A stretch of 64,000 bases of DNA, taken from contig JAPWKC010000003.1 in the NCBI GenBank assembly GCA_028283725.1, forward strand, positions 372,001 to 436,000. The letters run 5' to 3'. Shown one piece after another: positions 34,901-45,297 of the stretch (its first letter is position 1; the number at the start of each line of letters is the position of its first letter). The translations under genes and the position numbers were made by a program. This stretch comes from Neorhizobium sp. (GTDB taxonomy: Bacteria > Pseudomonadota > Alphaproteobacteria > Rhizobiales > Rhizobiaceae). Below the pieces are notes generated by a model. It ran no database searches, had not been told where the DNA came from, and saw only the letters and a list, made by a program, of their open reading frames with translations.

Positions 34901-35100
34901 TGCCCTGTCCTTCCTGACCACATACGTCCGCTGCCGCAGGTTCCCCGCTCGCAGGCCCGAATTTCGACGGAGCCTGTGCCGTGACCGCGATGCGGCATGT
35001 GCAGAAGGGGCAGGACCCGGATGATCCGGGCGAATCGATACGACGCCGCAATTAGGCGCGATTAATTCCGGCAAGAGAAGGGCAGGACGGCAAAAAAGAA

Positions 35101-35474
35101 ACGGATCGGAGATTTCCGGCCGGGCCGACCGCTGGCAGAGGTCAAAACCTCTCCTGCGTCATGCTCGGGCCTCTCCCGGTCATCTGTCCACGCCTGATGT
35201 CGGCGATGTGGTTCGATTGTCGCCACAAGGGCCAGGATGACAGCCTTTGATGACAGAGCCTTGGGATGGAAGGAGACGGGCCGGAGATTTCGGGTCGGAC
35301 TGACTGCTGTGCGCGGCGGAAAACCTCTCCTTCGTCATGCCGGGGCTTGTCCCAAGCATCTCTCCATGCCCCATGTCGTGGATGTGGTCAGATCCTGGGG
35401 ACAAGCCACAGCATGACGACCTTTGGTGGCAGAGCCTTCTCATAAAAAAACGGACCGGAAAATTCCGGTCCGTT
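35101..35474. repeat. Degenerate tandem repeat of about 175 bp (RIME-like)
   Basis: Related blocks start at 35101, 35275 and 35450 with ACGGxCCGGA-type palindromes; the element AAAACCTCTCC recurs at 35144 and 35320, each followed by GTCATGC and a long inverted repeat around a GGGCTTGTCCC-like core. This matches the look of rhizobial intergenic mosaic (RIME) palindromes. The third block is short and acts as the gap terminator. Confidence 0.7.
35449..35474 (-). terminator. Rho-independent terminator of gap
   Basis: Perfect 12-bp stem AACGGACCGGAA/TTCCGGTCCGTT with a 2-nt spacer; on the minus strand followed by seven T. About 70 bp after the gap stop. Confidence 0.9.
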
Positions 35475-35541
35475 CTGAAAGGCGCTGACGTCTCTTTCCG
35501 TCATTCCTGCCGCTGATGGCGAGGATGACGGAGAGAAGTTT

Positions 35542-36552
<1,011 letters not shown>

Positions 36553-36596
36553 ATGTGGTCTCTCCCTGGAAAATCTTGGCGGAACGGTTTTGCGGC

Positions 36597-36618
36597 GCGG
36601 CGCCATTTTAGGCGCCGC
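36597..36618 (-). other. Hairpin between tkt and gap
   Basis: GCGGCGCC/GGCGCCGC with a 6-nt loop and no T run. It could stabilise or process the tkt-gap transcript rather than end it. Confidence 0.5.
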
Positions 36619-36635
36619 TGCCGCGGGTCTTGGTA

Positions 36636-38609
36636 TCAGAGCTTGGCTTCGGCGGCGGCGACGACAGCGTCAGCCGTGATGCCGAAATGCTTGAAGACAT
36701 CCTTGGCCGGGCCGGATGCGCCGAAGCTCTTCATGCCGACAAACGTGCCTTCCGGTCCGATGAAGGCATCCCAGCCTTCGCGCACGCCGGCTTCGACGGC
36801 GATCTTGACCGGCGACTTGCCGAGGATCTCGGCGCGGTAGGCATCCGGCTGCTCGAAGAACAGTTCGGTGCAGGGAACCGACACGACGCGGGTGGAGATG
36901 CCCTTTTCCTCAAGTGTCTTGCGGGCGGCAACCGCCAGCTCGACTTCCGAACCCGAAGCGAAGATCGTCACCTTGGCGTCGGCAGAACCTGCCAGGTTGT
37001 AGGCGCCCTTGGTGACGAGGTTCTCTTCCGTATATTCGGTGCGAACCGTCGTCAGGTTCTGGCGGGTCAGAGCCAGCGCCGTCGGACGATCCTTGGTCTT
37101 CAGCGCGATCTGCCAGGCTTCGGCCGTCTCGGTGACGTCTGCCGGGCGGAAGACCATCAGGTTCGGAATGGCGCGCAGCGAGGCGACCTGCTCGACCGGC
37201 TGGTGGGTCGGGCCGTCTTCACCGACGCCGATCGAATCGTGGGTCAGGACGTGGACGACGCGGATGCCCATCAGCGAGGCAAGGCGGATCGGCGGGCGGC
37301 AATAATCGGAGAAGATCATGAAGCCGCCGCCGTAAGGCATCAGGCCGCCATGCAGCGTGATGCCGTTCATGGCCGATGCCATGCCGTGTTCGCGGATGCC
37401 CCAGTGCATGTAGCGGCCGGAGAAGTCGGTCGGGGTGATCGACACCATCTGGCTGGTCTTGGTGTTGTTCGACGGCGTCAGGTCGGCGGAGCCACCGAGG
37501 GTTTCCGGCAGGATGCCGTTGATGACTTCGAGAACGTCCTCGGAGGCCTTGCGGGTGGCAACCGTCGGCTTGGTCTCGGCGATCTTCTTCTTCAGGTCGG
37601 CGATCGCGGCGTCAAAGCCTTCCGGCAGGTCGCCGGCGAAGCGGCGGTCGAACTCGGCCTTGACGGCAGACTTTTCAAGCGCGGCTTCCCAGGCGGCAAC
37701 CTCGTCGGCCGAGCGGGTGCCGGCGGCGCGCCAGCCGTCGAGAACGTCGTTCGGAATGACGAAGGGCTCGTAATCCCAGTTCAGCGCCTTGCGGGTGGCG
37801 GCGATTTCCTCGGCGCCGAGCGGCGAGCCGTGAACCTTGTGGGAGCCGGCCTTGTTCGGCGCGCCGAAACCGATCGTCGTCTTGCAGGCGATCAGCGTCG
37901 GCTTGTCGGACTTGTGGGCTTCTTCGATGGCGGCGGCAATCGCATCCTGGTCATGGCCGTCGATCTCGATCGTGTGCCAGTGAACCGCCTTGAAGCGGGT
38001 GATCTGGTCGGTCGAGTCCGACAGGGAGACGGCGCCGTCGATGGTGATCGAGTTGTTGTCCCAGAAGAGGATCAGCTTGTTGAGCTTCAGGTGGCCGGCA
38101 AGCGCGATCGCTTCATGGCTGATGCCTTCCATCAGGCAGCCGTCACCGTTGATCACGTAGGTGTAGTGATCCTGCAGTTCGGCGCCGAATTCGTCGCGCA
38201 GCTTGCGTTCGGCGATCGCCATGCCGACGGCATTGGCAATGCCCTGGCCGAGCGGGCCGGTGGTCGTCTCGATGCCGGTCGCATGGCCGTATTCCGGGTG
38301 GCCGGCGGTCTTGGAGCCGAGCTGGCGGAAACCCTTGAGGTCATCGACGGTCATGTCCGGATAGCCGGTCAGGTAAAGCACCGAATAGAGAAGCATCGAG
38401 CCGTGGCCGGCGGAGAGGACGAACCGGTCGCGGTTCGGCCAATGCGGCTTCAACGGGTCGAATTTCATGTATTTGGTGAACAGCACGGTTGCCACGTCCG
38501 CCATGCCCATGGGCATGCCCGGATGGCCCGAATTGGCCTTTTCCACAGCATCCATGGCAAGGAAGCGGATCGCATTCGCCATCCGGTTATGTGTGTCGAG
38601 AGAGGTCAT
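36636..38609 (-). CDS. tkt: Transketolase
   Basis: 657 residues, full length. The enzyme moves two-carbon units between sugar phosphates in the pentose phosphate (and Calvin) pathway using thiamine diphosphate. Visible motifs: [39 protein letters not shown], the ThDP-binding GDG...NN motif ([10 protein letters not shown] to FWDNNSI), and in the second domain [16 protein letters not shown] and [16 protein letters not shown]. It begins the tkt-gap transcription unit. Confidence 0.98.
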   Translation of the reverse strand: MTSLDTHNRMANAIRFLAMDAVEKANSGHPGMPMGMADVATVLFTKYMKFDPLKPHWPNRDRFVLSAGHGSMLLYSVLYLTGYPDMTVDDLKGFRQLGSKTAGHPEYGHATGIETTTGPLGQGIANAVGMAIAERKLRDEFGAELQDHYTYVINGDGCLMEGISHEAIALAGHLKLNKLILFWDNNSITIDGAVSLSDSTDQITRFKAVHWHTIEIDGHDQDAIAAAIEEAHKSDKPTLIACKTTIGFGAPNKAGSHKVHGSPLGAEEIAATRKALNWDYEPFVIPNDVLDGWRAAGTRSADEVAAWEAALEKSAVKAEFDRRFAGDLPEGFDAAIADLKKKIAETKPTVATRKASEDVLEVINGILPETLGGSADLTPSNNTKTSQMVSITPTDFSGRYMHWGIREHGMASAMNGITLHGGLMPYGGGFMIFSDYCRPPIRLASLMGIRVVHVLTHDSIGVGEDGPTHQPVEQVASLRAIPNLMVFRPADVTETAEAWQIALKTKDRPTALALTRQNLTTVRTEYTEENLVTKGAYNLAGSADAKVTIFASGSEVELAVAARKTLEEKGISTRVVSVPCTELFFEQPDAYRAEILGKSPVKIAVEAGVREGWDAFIGPEGTFVGMKSFGASGPAKDVFKHFGITADAVVAAAEAKL

Positions 38610-38933
38610 GGCTAATCCGTTCGATTACGGGTCTGGATCAAGGTCCCGATAGGGACCGACGAAGAGCGGCTGATCCTTAACACCTGCAACGGGCGTGTCA
38701 ACAAATGCAAAGAAGCCGCGCGTTTGTGTGAGAAAAATCTCACCGGCTGCCCAATTTACGGGCATCGAATATGGCACTGCAAGTATGACCCGAAGATGGT
38801 GTCATCCACAGATAGGTCAAGCGGGAAGGGGCCGGATTTATTGACCCTGTCGGGTGGCGTGACTAGTGTTTCAGACCAGTCGACGGGCAGGGGATAAACG
38901 ATTCGCCTCAACCGCAGCGACAGGGACAAGTAT
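38610..38933. other. Divergent promoter region of tkt and the DUF4164 gene
   Basis: About 324 bp without genes. It must hold the divergent promoters of tkt and the DUF4164-zapA unit. No defined site was recognised. Confidence 0.5.
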
Positions 38934-39206
38934 ATGCCGGCAGAAAAGACCTTGGATCTGGCGCTTTCGGAACTCAGTGCGGCGATAGGCTCGCTCGAGA
39001 ATGCCGTCGATGCGCGTATCGAACGCCAGAGGGAAAGCAGCGACGCGGAGGGCGAGGTGCGCCGGGTCCATGCCGACCGTTCCAGGCTTGCGCAGGAGCT
39101 CGACCAGTCGCAATTTCGCGCCAATCGTCTTGAAGAAGTCAACCGCGAGGTCTCTCGCCGTCTCGTGACGGCGATGGAGACCATTCGCGCGGTTCTGGAT
39201 CGATAA
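38934..39206 (+). CDS. DUF4164 family coiled-coil protein
   Basis: 90 residues, almost entirely coiled coil (LSELSAAIGSLENAVDARIERQ, LAQELDQSQFRANRLEEVNREV). This matches DUF4164, a short alphaproteobacterial family encoded directly upstream of zapA. The gap to zapA is 15 bp. A role with ZapA in cell division is suggested by position only. Confidence 0.8.
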   Translation: MPAEKTLDLALSELSAAIGSLENAVDARIERQRESSDAEGEVRRVHADRSRLAQELDQSQFRANRLEEVNREVSRRLVTAMETIRAVLDR

Positions 39207-39221
39207 GGGTAAGGGCTCTTC

Positions 39222-39596
39222 ATGGCGCAAGTCACGGTGATGATCGACGGCAAGGCCTATCGCATGGCCTGCGAGGAGGGCCAGGAAGGCCATCTCGCCG
39301 ACCTTGCCGATCGCTTCGACCAGTATGTGATGCATCTCAAGGGGCAGTTCGGCGAGATCGGCGATCTGCGCATCACGGTCATGGCCGGGATCATGATCAT
39401 GGACGAGCTTTCCGAACTCAACCGCAAGGTGGCCTCGCTCGAGGGGCAGGTGGATGCGATGACGTCGAATACGGCCGGATCGCTCGAAATGCAGCATCGC
39501 AACGAGCAGGCGATGGTCTCGGCCATCGGCGATCTGACCGCGCGGCTCGAAGGCATGGCCGCCAAACTCAACGGACGTTCCGCGCCGATCAACTGA
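39222..39596 (+). CDS. zapA: Cell division protein ZapA
   Basis: 124 residues. The N-terminal domain reads AQVTVMIDGKAYRMACEEGQE followed by HLADLADRFDQYV, the ZapA FtsZ-binding head; the C-terminal half is the coiled-coil dimerisation stalk. ZapA crosslinks FtsZ filaments at the division ring. It is co-transcribed with DUF4164 and followed by the 6S RNA gene, an arrangement common in Alphaproteobacteria. Confidence 0.92.
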   Translation: MAQVTVMIDGKAYRMACEEGQEGHLADLADRFDQYVMHLKGQFGEIGDLRITVMAGIMIMDELSELNRKVASLEGQVDAMTSNTAGSLEMQHRNEQAMVSAIGDLTARLEGMAAKLNGRSAPIN

Positions 39597-39690
39597 CGGC
39601 GCTTGAGGCTCACGCCGTTTCGAGACGGTGTTTAAAAAAAACCATCGCCGTGCCACTGGCGCGGGCCCGGCTTCCCCCTTATATTGCAAA

Positions 39691-39849
39691 TGCGATCTGC
39701 GCTTCTCGACAGGAACCACAATCCCTGGGGCCATACTCGATCCAAAGGGAGCTGTCCCTGACCAGGCCCGTGGGCTTGGACATATGGCGCCCACCTACGT
39801 TTGTAGGCACCCAGGATCGTAAACATCCATCGGTCGCCGTGGATCGCAC
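39691..39849 (+). ncRNA. ssrS: 6S RNA
   Basis: Directly downstream of zapA, the conserved location. The 5' end TGCGATC pairs with GATCGCA at the 3' end (39842-39848), giving a closing stem and a length of about 160 nt. Internal segments such as GGGAGCTGTCCC and the loop CCTACGTTTGTAGG are as expected for rhizobial 6S RNA. TATATT at 39680-39685 fits a -10 element. 6S RNA binds housekeeping RNA polymerase and reduces transcription in stationary phase. Confidence 0.8.
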
Positions 39850-39990
39850 TTCCCATCTCCGCCATCGCAGCGATCCGCGCGCCGTATTCTTCCGGCACAT
39901 AAGGGGCGCTGCTTACGTATTTTCCGCTGCTTGTCTGTCCTCTCAACAGGTCCATGATCTTTTGACACTGTATTGCGTTCGGAGGAGAGC

Positions 39991-40170
39991 ATGGGACACG
40001 ATGATGGCGGACAACCAAGATATGAGCTGATCGGCCTTTCGGTCTTCGGCATACTGGTGTGCGGATGCATTTTTCTGATGACCACCAGCCATGACGTGCA
40101 CGACACGCTTACCGGAGCCAAGCCGGCCGTCGTCGTCGAACTGGACCAGTCGCCCAGGCCGGTGATGTGA
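39991..40170 (+). CDS. Small single-pass membrane protein
   Basis: 59 residues; GGAGGAG precedes the ATG at a normal distance. Residues about 13-33 form one hydrophobic segment (LIGLSVFGILVCGCIFLM); the tail is polar with HDVHDTLTG. No family recognised. It lies between 6S RNA and the convergent gene at 40272. Confidence 0.6.
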   Translation: MGHDDGGQPRYELIGLSVFGILVCGCIFLMTTSHDVHDTLTGAKPAVVVELDQSPRPVM

Positions 40171-40271
40171 CGGCGCGCCCGACGCGGCGGCGGGGCCCGA
40201 TAGGGCGAAGGATGGGGGAGATGGCCGGTGTGTTGCCTTGGCTCCAGGCAGGGGCGGCTCCAGGGCGTTGC

Positions 40272-40535
40272 TCAGCGATGGAAATCGTCGGCAAACCGAT
40301 CGGTCCTGCTCTTCACGTCGACGACGGATTCGATTGCCTCGTTGATCCGCTCGAACAGGCTCTCGAACTGCGGATTTCCCGGATCGGCAAAATCACCGAC
40401 AAAAAGGATCGCATTGTCGGTCGTCAGCGGGAAGCCGCTCAGAAGGCATTTCAAGATCGCCTGATTGGCAATCGCAGTCGCACTCGTCCGTTCGAGGAAG
40501 CGATCCCGCTCCTCGGCAGTCAGCCCAGTCAGCAT
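40272..40535 (-). CDS. Small hypothetical protein
   Basis: 87 residues from ATG at 40535, preceded by AAGGGA; a longer start at 40562 is possible. The sequence (LTAEERDRFLERTSATAIANQ then LTTDNAILFVGDFADPG) has mixed helix and strand and looks conserved, but no named family was recognised. It is divergent from the histidine kinase operon, with about 220 bp between, so it could be linked to its control. Confidence 0.6.
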   Translation of the reverse strand: MLTGLTAEERDRFLERTSATAIANQAILKCLLSGFPLTTDNAILFVGDFADPGNPQFESLFERINEAIESVVDVKSRTDRFADDFHR

Positions 40536-40752
40536 ATTGTTCCCTTTTTGCGTGTGGGGCATTTTTAAGAACGAATACAATATGATGAGATCAGTGCAGA
40601 ATGCCAAGATGGTTTTACTAAAATATAAATAGATAAACTGCTTTATGGCGTCCGTTTGCGGCGCAGATCGACCTTGCACGCGAGAAGTTACGCTTGACAA
40701 GCGGTGGGCCGCAGACAAGTTCTCTCCTACCTTTTGTTTACCGGCCGGTATC

Positions 40753-42255
40753 ATGCCCTTTGCCCATACGACATTCGCCCGTTCCTCCCTGCTGATGCTG
40801 CTTGTCGGCTGCGCCCTTCTGGTGGCGATCGTCGGCTCGTCATTCTTTCTGGCGCGGTCGACGCAGACCTATTTCCAAGGCGTCGCCAAGCTGCGCGACG
40901 TGCGCAGCGGGGCCGCCGATCTGGTGCTCTACCTGCGTGCGGCGGAATCGGGCCAGCGCGGCTATCTCCTGAGCGAAGACGAGACGTTTCTGAAGCCCTA
41001 CCAGACGGCGCTTACCGGCCTGCCGAAAGTGGTCGGCCGGTTCAGGGCAGCGGTTGCGGCGGCAGGCGATGTCGATGTGCCGATGGATCAGCTGCAGACG
41101 CTGATCGATGCGAAGGCCAAGGAGATGACCGGTACGGTGGAGCTCGGCCAGAAGGGCGATTTCGCCGGTGCGACGGCTGTCGTGCGCGGCGATTACGGCC
41201 GCCAGCTGATGGACAATATATCGACCATACTGGGCCAGGTGGTGCGCAGCACCGACAAGCGGCTGTCCGACGGGATCGAGGATCTCAACCGCTCTGCCGC
41301 ATCGCTGCAATGGGTGACGGTGGGCGGCGGACTGGTGATCGTCATGCTCGTCATCGGCGGCATCGTCGTCGTCGCCCAGCATGTGCGTGCCCTGCGGCAG
41401 GCGCAGAGCGAGGTGGAAGCGCTCAACAGCGGTCTCGAAGAGCGGGTCAACGAGCGCACCGAGGATCTCATCCAGGCGAACCGCGAGATCCAGCGCTATG
41501 CCTATATCGTCTCCCACGACCTGCGGGCGCCACTCGTCAACATCATGGGCTTTACCAGCGAGCTGGATGCCAGCCTGAAATCGATCGCCGCCTATGTGCT
41601 GGCCGACGAGGACAACCGGCCGGGCGAACAGGAGGCGCGCGAGGCGAAACTGGCGGTCGAGGAGGATCTGCCGGAAGCGATCGGCTTCATCCGCTCTTCG
41701 ACGAAGAAGATGGATGCGCTGATCAACGCGATCCTGAAGATCTCCCGCGACGGTCGGCGGGAGCTGAAGCCGGAACGCGTCGATCTGGCAGACATCCTCG
41801 ACATGACCGCCGCCAGCATCAACCATCAGGTTCAGGATGCGGACGGCAAGGTGGAGATTTCCGTTGCCGCCGCGCGCGGCCTCGTCACCGACCGGTTCTC
41901 GATGGAGCAGATTTTCGGCAATCTCTTCGACAATGCCGTCAAGTACCGCGATCCGAAGACGCCGTTGCAGCTTGCCGTGAAGGCATCGCCCGCCGGGCGC
42001 GGGTCGCTCAAGATCGAGGTCAGCGACAACGGTCGCGGCATCGCCCCGCAGGATCACGAGCGGATCTTCGAGCTCTTCCGCCGTTCGGGCACGCAGGATC
42101 AGCCGGGCGAGGGGATCGGCCTTGCGCATGTCCGTTCATTAGTCAGAAATTTAGGCGGGGACATTACGGTCAAATCCACATTGGGAGGTGGGACGACATT
42201 CGTCATCCGGCTCCCCACCGATTTGTCCCAGTATGTCAGGAGTAACGGGTCATGA
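40753..42255 (+). CDS. CHASE3-domain sensor histidine kinase
   Basis: 500 residues from ATG at 40753. A membrane helix at about 10-35 is followed by a CHASE3-like periplasmic sensor (LRDVRSGAADLVLYLRAAESG, GQRGYLLSEDE, FLKPYQTALTGLP), then a second helix near 196-216. The HisKA domain has the phosphoacceptor at about His255 in YIVSHDLRAPL. The ATPase domain shows N box FGNLFDNAVKYRD, G1 DNGRGIAP and G2 GEGIGLAHV. It phosphorylates the response regulator encoded next, whose start codon overlaps its stop (ATGA). Confidence 0.92.
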   Translation: MPFAHTTFARSSLLMLLVGCALLVAIVGSSFFLARSTQTYFQGVAKLRDVRSGAADLVLYLRAAESGQRGYLLSEDETFLKPYQTALTGLPKVVGRFRAAVAAAGDVDVPMDQLQTLIDAKAKEMTGTVELGQKGDFAGATAVVRGDYGRQLMDNISTILGQVVRSTDKRLSDGIEDLNRSAASLQWVTVGGGLVIVMLVIGGIVVVAQHVRALRQAQSEVEALNSGLEERVNERTEDLIQANREIQRYAYIVSHDLRAPLVNIMGFTSELDASLKSIAAYVLADEDNRPGEQEAREAKLAVEEDLPEAIGFIRSSTKKMDALINAILKISRDGRRELKPERVDLADILDMTAASINHQVQDADGKVEISVAAARGLVTDRFSMEQIFGNLFDNAVKYRDPKTPLQLAVKASPAGRGSLKIEVSDNGRGIAPQDHERIFELFRRSGTQDQPGEGIGLAHVRSLVRNLGGDITVKSTLGGGTTFVIRLPTDLSQYVRSNGS

Positions 42256-42696
42256 AGGCTGCAGGCAAGGAAGTCACGATCGTCATGGTCGAGGACGACG
42301 AGGGTCATGCCCGGCTCATCGAAAAGAACGTGCGGCGCGCCGGCGTCAGCAACGAGATCGTACCGTTCACCAACGGCAATGCGGCGCTCGATTTCATCCT
42401 CGGCGAGGACCGTTCGGGGGCTGCCAATCACGATCGCTATCTGCTCATCCTTCTCGACCTCAACCTGCCCGACATGTCCGGTATTGACATCCTCGAGAAG
42501 GTGAAGTCCAACGCCACATTCGAAGCGGTTGCCCGTCGTCATCCTCACCACGACCGACGACGAACGCGAAATCCAGCGCTGCTATGATCTCGGCGCCAAC
42601 GTCTATATAACGAAGCCGGTCGATTACGATAATTTCGCTCACGCGATAAGGCAGCTCGGGCTGTTCTTCTCGGTGATGCAGATACCAGGACAATAG
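42252..42696 (+). pseudogene. Response regulator (receiver domain) interrupted by a frameshift
   Basis: The first frame gives a receiver start (VTIVMVEDDEGHARLIEKN, phospho-acceptor Asp in LLILLDLNLPDMSG), then departs at about 42516. In the next frame the domain continues: RLPVVILTTTDDEREIQ, then YITKPVDYDNFAHAI, with the conserved Lys, to TAG at 42694-42696. Removing one A near 42516 restores KSNAHSKRLPVV. Intact it would be 147 residues, a single-domain regulator of the Rcp1 type. It overlaps the kinase stop codon by ATGA. A real mutation or a sequencing error cannot be told apart. Confidence 0.8.
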
Positions 42697-42703
42697 CACG
42701 CGC

Positions 42704-43735
42704 ATGCCGCAAACGATCCTCTACGTCGATGACGACCTGGCGCTTGCGCGGCTTGCGACGCGTCATCTCGGCCGTGTCGGCTATCAGGTCGTGCATGCGG
42801 TGGATCAGGTGCAGGCGATGGAGGCGGTCGAGAAGGGCGATATCGATGCGATCGTCCTCGACCATTATCTGAATTCCGGCACAGGCCTCGATATCCTTCA
42901 CAAGCTGAAAGACCAGAATTCGACGATCCCGGCCATCTATGTCACGGGATCGAGCGATGCGCAGATCGCCATCGATGCGCTGAAGAACGGCGCATCCGAC
43001 TATGTGATCAAGACCGTCGGCGACGAATTCTGGCCGCTTCTGCAAAGCGCCATCGGGCAGGGGCTTGCGACGGCCGAGCTTCGCCGCGCCAAGGAGCGCG
43101 CCGAACAGGAGATACGGCTCGGCAAGGAGCGGGCCGAGGTGCTGCTCGCCGAGGTCAATCACCGCGTCGCCAACAGTCTGGCGCTGGTCGCCGCTCTCAT
43201 CCGGCTGCAGGCGTCGAGCGAAAAGAGCGACGACGTCAAGGCGGCGCTGGGCGAGACGCAGGCGCGTATCTCGGCGATCGCCGGCATGCATCGCAGCCTC
43301 TACACGTCCGATGACGTGCGCCAGGTGGAGATGGACAAATATCTCGGCACGCTCGTGCAGGAAGTGCAGGGCACCGTGCATGACACGCAGGGGCCGCTGA
43401 TCAGGCTTGCGGCCGACAACGTGTTCCTCAAATCCGATCGCGCCGTGTCCGTCGGCATGATCGTCACCGAGCTTCTGACCAATGCGTTGAAATATGCCTA
43501 TCCTGCCGGGACCGAGGGGGAGGTGCGGGTCGCTCTGCTGAAGCAGGGCGGCGAGCGGGCGCTGCTCAGCGTCGAGGACGACGGGATCGGCTGGAAAGAG
43601 GGCGATGCCGTCAAGGGCACCGGGCTCGGCAGCCGTATCGTCAAATCCATGGCGGCGACGCTCGGGTCGGCGGTTTCCTATGTGCCGCGCGACCACGGGA
43701 CGCGTGTGGAATTGCTGCTCGATCTCAATTCCTGA
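42704..43735 (+). CDS. Response regulator/HisKA_2-type histidine kinase hybrid
   Basis: 343 residues. Residues 3-118 are a receiver domain (TILYVDDDLALARLATRHL, phospho-acceptor Asp53 in AIVLDHYLNSGTGLD, Lys in YVIKTVGDEF). After a coiled coil comes a HisKA_2 domain with the acceptor histidine in EVNHRVANSLALVAAL (about residue 152) and an ATPase domain (MIVTELLTNALKYAYP, EDDGIGW, GTGLGSRIV). It lies 7 bp after the response regulator, so the three genes form one signalling operon. Output target unknown. Confidence 0.9.
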   Translation: MPQTILYVDDDLALARLATRHLGRVGYQVVHAVDQVQAMEAVEKGDIDAIVLDHYLNSGTGLDILHKLKDQNSTIPAIYVTGSSDAQIAIDALKNGASDYVIKTVGDEFWPLLQSAIGQGLATAELRRAKERAEQEIRLGKERAEVLLAEVNHRVANSLALVAALIRLQASSEKSDDVKAALGETQARISAIAGMHRSLYTSDDVRQVEMDKYLGTLVQEVQGTVHDTQGPLIRLAADNVFLKSDRAVSVGMIVTELLTNALKYAYPAGTEGEVRVALLKQGGERALLSVEDDGIGWKEGDAVKGTGLGSRIVKSMAATLGSAVSYVPRDHGTRVELLLDLNS

Positions 43736-43815
43736 TTGCTTTTCGCCAGTTCATTTTGTTCCCGCCATTGCATTGCGTGCATCGGGGCCTTATCATTCCC
43801 GCAGCGAGTGAAGGT

Positions 43816-43856
43816 GCATAGCTCCGAAAACCGGTTCCCGGTTTTTCGAGCTGTGC
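43816..43856. repeat. Palindromic repeat element
   Basis: Long imperfect palindrome with core CCGAAAACCGGTTCCCGG, resembling the CCGAAAACCGG palindromes scattered in Rhizobium intergenic regions. Lies 80 bp after the hybrid kinase gene. Confidence 0.55.
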
Positions 43857-43974
43857 GCGAAACTTTGTCCAGAGCGCGCCGCTTTCTCATGGCGCCTCCG
43901 GCCGGTCATTTCGAGGGAAATGACGCATGAGAGTTTTGCGTGCGGTTGTGATTGTCCCAGCTTAAGAGCTTTGC

Positions 43975-45297
43975 TTGTTAACCGAAATCCTTATCGTCAT
44001 CGCGCTCACCGTGATCAACGGTGTCCTGTCGATGTCGGAGCTTGCCGTCGTCTCCTCCCGCCCCGTCCGCCTCAAGGTGATGGCCGAACAGGGCAATAAG
44101 GGAGCGGCGACAGCCATCCGTCTGGCCGAAGATCCCGGCCGCTTCCTGTCCTCCGTCCAGATCGGCATCACGCTCGTCGGCGTTCTCTCCGGCGCGTTTT
44201 CCGGCGCCACGCTCGGCACGCGCCTGACGCTGTGGCTTGAGCTGCAGGGCGTTCCCAACCATATCGCCGACTGGCTCGGCGTCGGCTCCGTCGTCGTCTT
44301 CATCACCTATCTGTCGCTCATCCTTGGCGAACTGGTGCCCAAGCAGGTGGCGCTGCGCGCGCCCGAAGCGGTTGCCGCGCGCGTTGCGCCGGCCATGAAG
44401 ATGATCGCCACGGTCGGCGCGCCGATCGTCTGGTTCCTCGATATTTCCGGCCGGCTCGTGCTGACCGTCCTCGGGCAGAAGGGGGAATCGGGCGAGAAGG
44501 TCACAGACGAGGAAATCCGCACCGTTCTGGCCGAAGCGCAGAGCGCGGGCGTGATCGAGACCGAAGAGTCGGCGATGATCACCGGCGTCATGCGGCTTGC
44601 CGACCGCACGGCACGTGGCCTGATGACGCCGCGCCGCGATGTGGAGGTGATCGATACCGAGCACGAACCGGAAGAGATCCGCGCCCAGCTGCGTGCCACC
44701 CAGCGCGCCCGGCTGCCGGTGCGCCAGGGCAGTTCCGACGAGATCCTCGGCGTTCTCTTCGTCAAGGACGCCTATGACTATATGGCGGGTGGCAAGGTGC
44801 TCGACATGAAGGCGATGATGCGCGAAGCGCCGGTCGTCTCGGATCTCACCGGCGCGCTCGACGTCATCCAGGCGGTGCGCCGCGCGCCCGCCCACATGGT
44901 TCTCGTCTATGACGAATACGGCCATTTCGAAGGCATCGTCACCTCGGGCGACATTCTGGAAGCCATTACCGGCGTGTTCCAGGAGGATGCCGCCGAGGAA
45001 CCGGCGATCGTGCCGCGCGACGACGGTTCGTTCCTCGTTGCCGGCTGGATGCCGGTCGATGAATTCTCCGACGAAATGGGCATCCCGATCGCGGAAGATC
45101 CGGGCTACGAAACGGTGGCCGGCTTCGTCCTCGACGAGCTGAAGCACCTGCCCGATCTCGGGGAGAAGTTCCAGACGCGCGGCTTCATCTTCGAGGTCAT
45201 CGATCTCGACGGCCGCCGTATCGACAAGCTGCTGGTCACGCCGATCAACGAGAAGAACCTCGACAGGAATGGCGAGCGCACCGGAGACCGGGGCTGA
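43975..45297 (+). CDS. CorC/HlyC-family membrane protein (DUF21-CBS-CorC)
   Basis: 440 residues, with TTG at 43975 as start. Residues about 1-190 are the DUF21 membrane domain (ALTVINGVLSMSELAVVSSR, ILGELVPKQVALRAPE). A CBS pair at about 205-330 includes GLMTPRRDVEVID and LVYDEYGHFEGIVTSGDIL. A CorC/HlyC domain ends the protein. The family is linked to divalent-cation transport or membrane integrity and is often annotated hemolysin-like. Its stop overlaps the next start (TGATG), so it is coupled to the cyclo-ligase gene. Confidence 0.9.
   Translation: MLTEILIVIALTVINGVLSMSELAVVSSRPVRLKVMAEQGNKGAATAIRLAEDPGRFLSSVQIGITLVGVLSGAFSGATLGTRLTLWLELQGVPNHIADWLGVGSVVVFITYLSLILGELVPKQVALRAPEAVAARVAPAMKMIATVGAPIVWFLDISGRLVLTVLGQKGESGEKVTDEEIRTVLAEAQSAGVIETEESAMITGVMRLADRTARGLMTPRRDVEVIDTEHEPEEIRAQLRATQRARLPVRQGSSDEILGVLFVKDAYDYMAGGKVLDMKAMMREAPVVSDLTGALDVIQAVRRAPAHMVLVYDEYGHFEGIVTSGDILEAITGVFQEDAAEEPAIVPRDDGSFLVAGWMPVDEFSDEMGIPIAEDPGYETVAGFVLDELKHLPDLGEKFQTRGFIFEVIDLDGRRIDKLLVTPINEKNLDRNGERTGDRG

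Noticed and set aside
32969..34984. 671-residue open frame antisense to the antiporter
   Set aside because: Antisense to a clear membrane protein; open only because of GC-rich codon bias.
40704..42245. 513-residue open frame in another register of the histidine kinase
   Set aside because: Arg/Ala/Gly-rich shadow of a well-conserved kinase; no domain.
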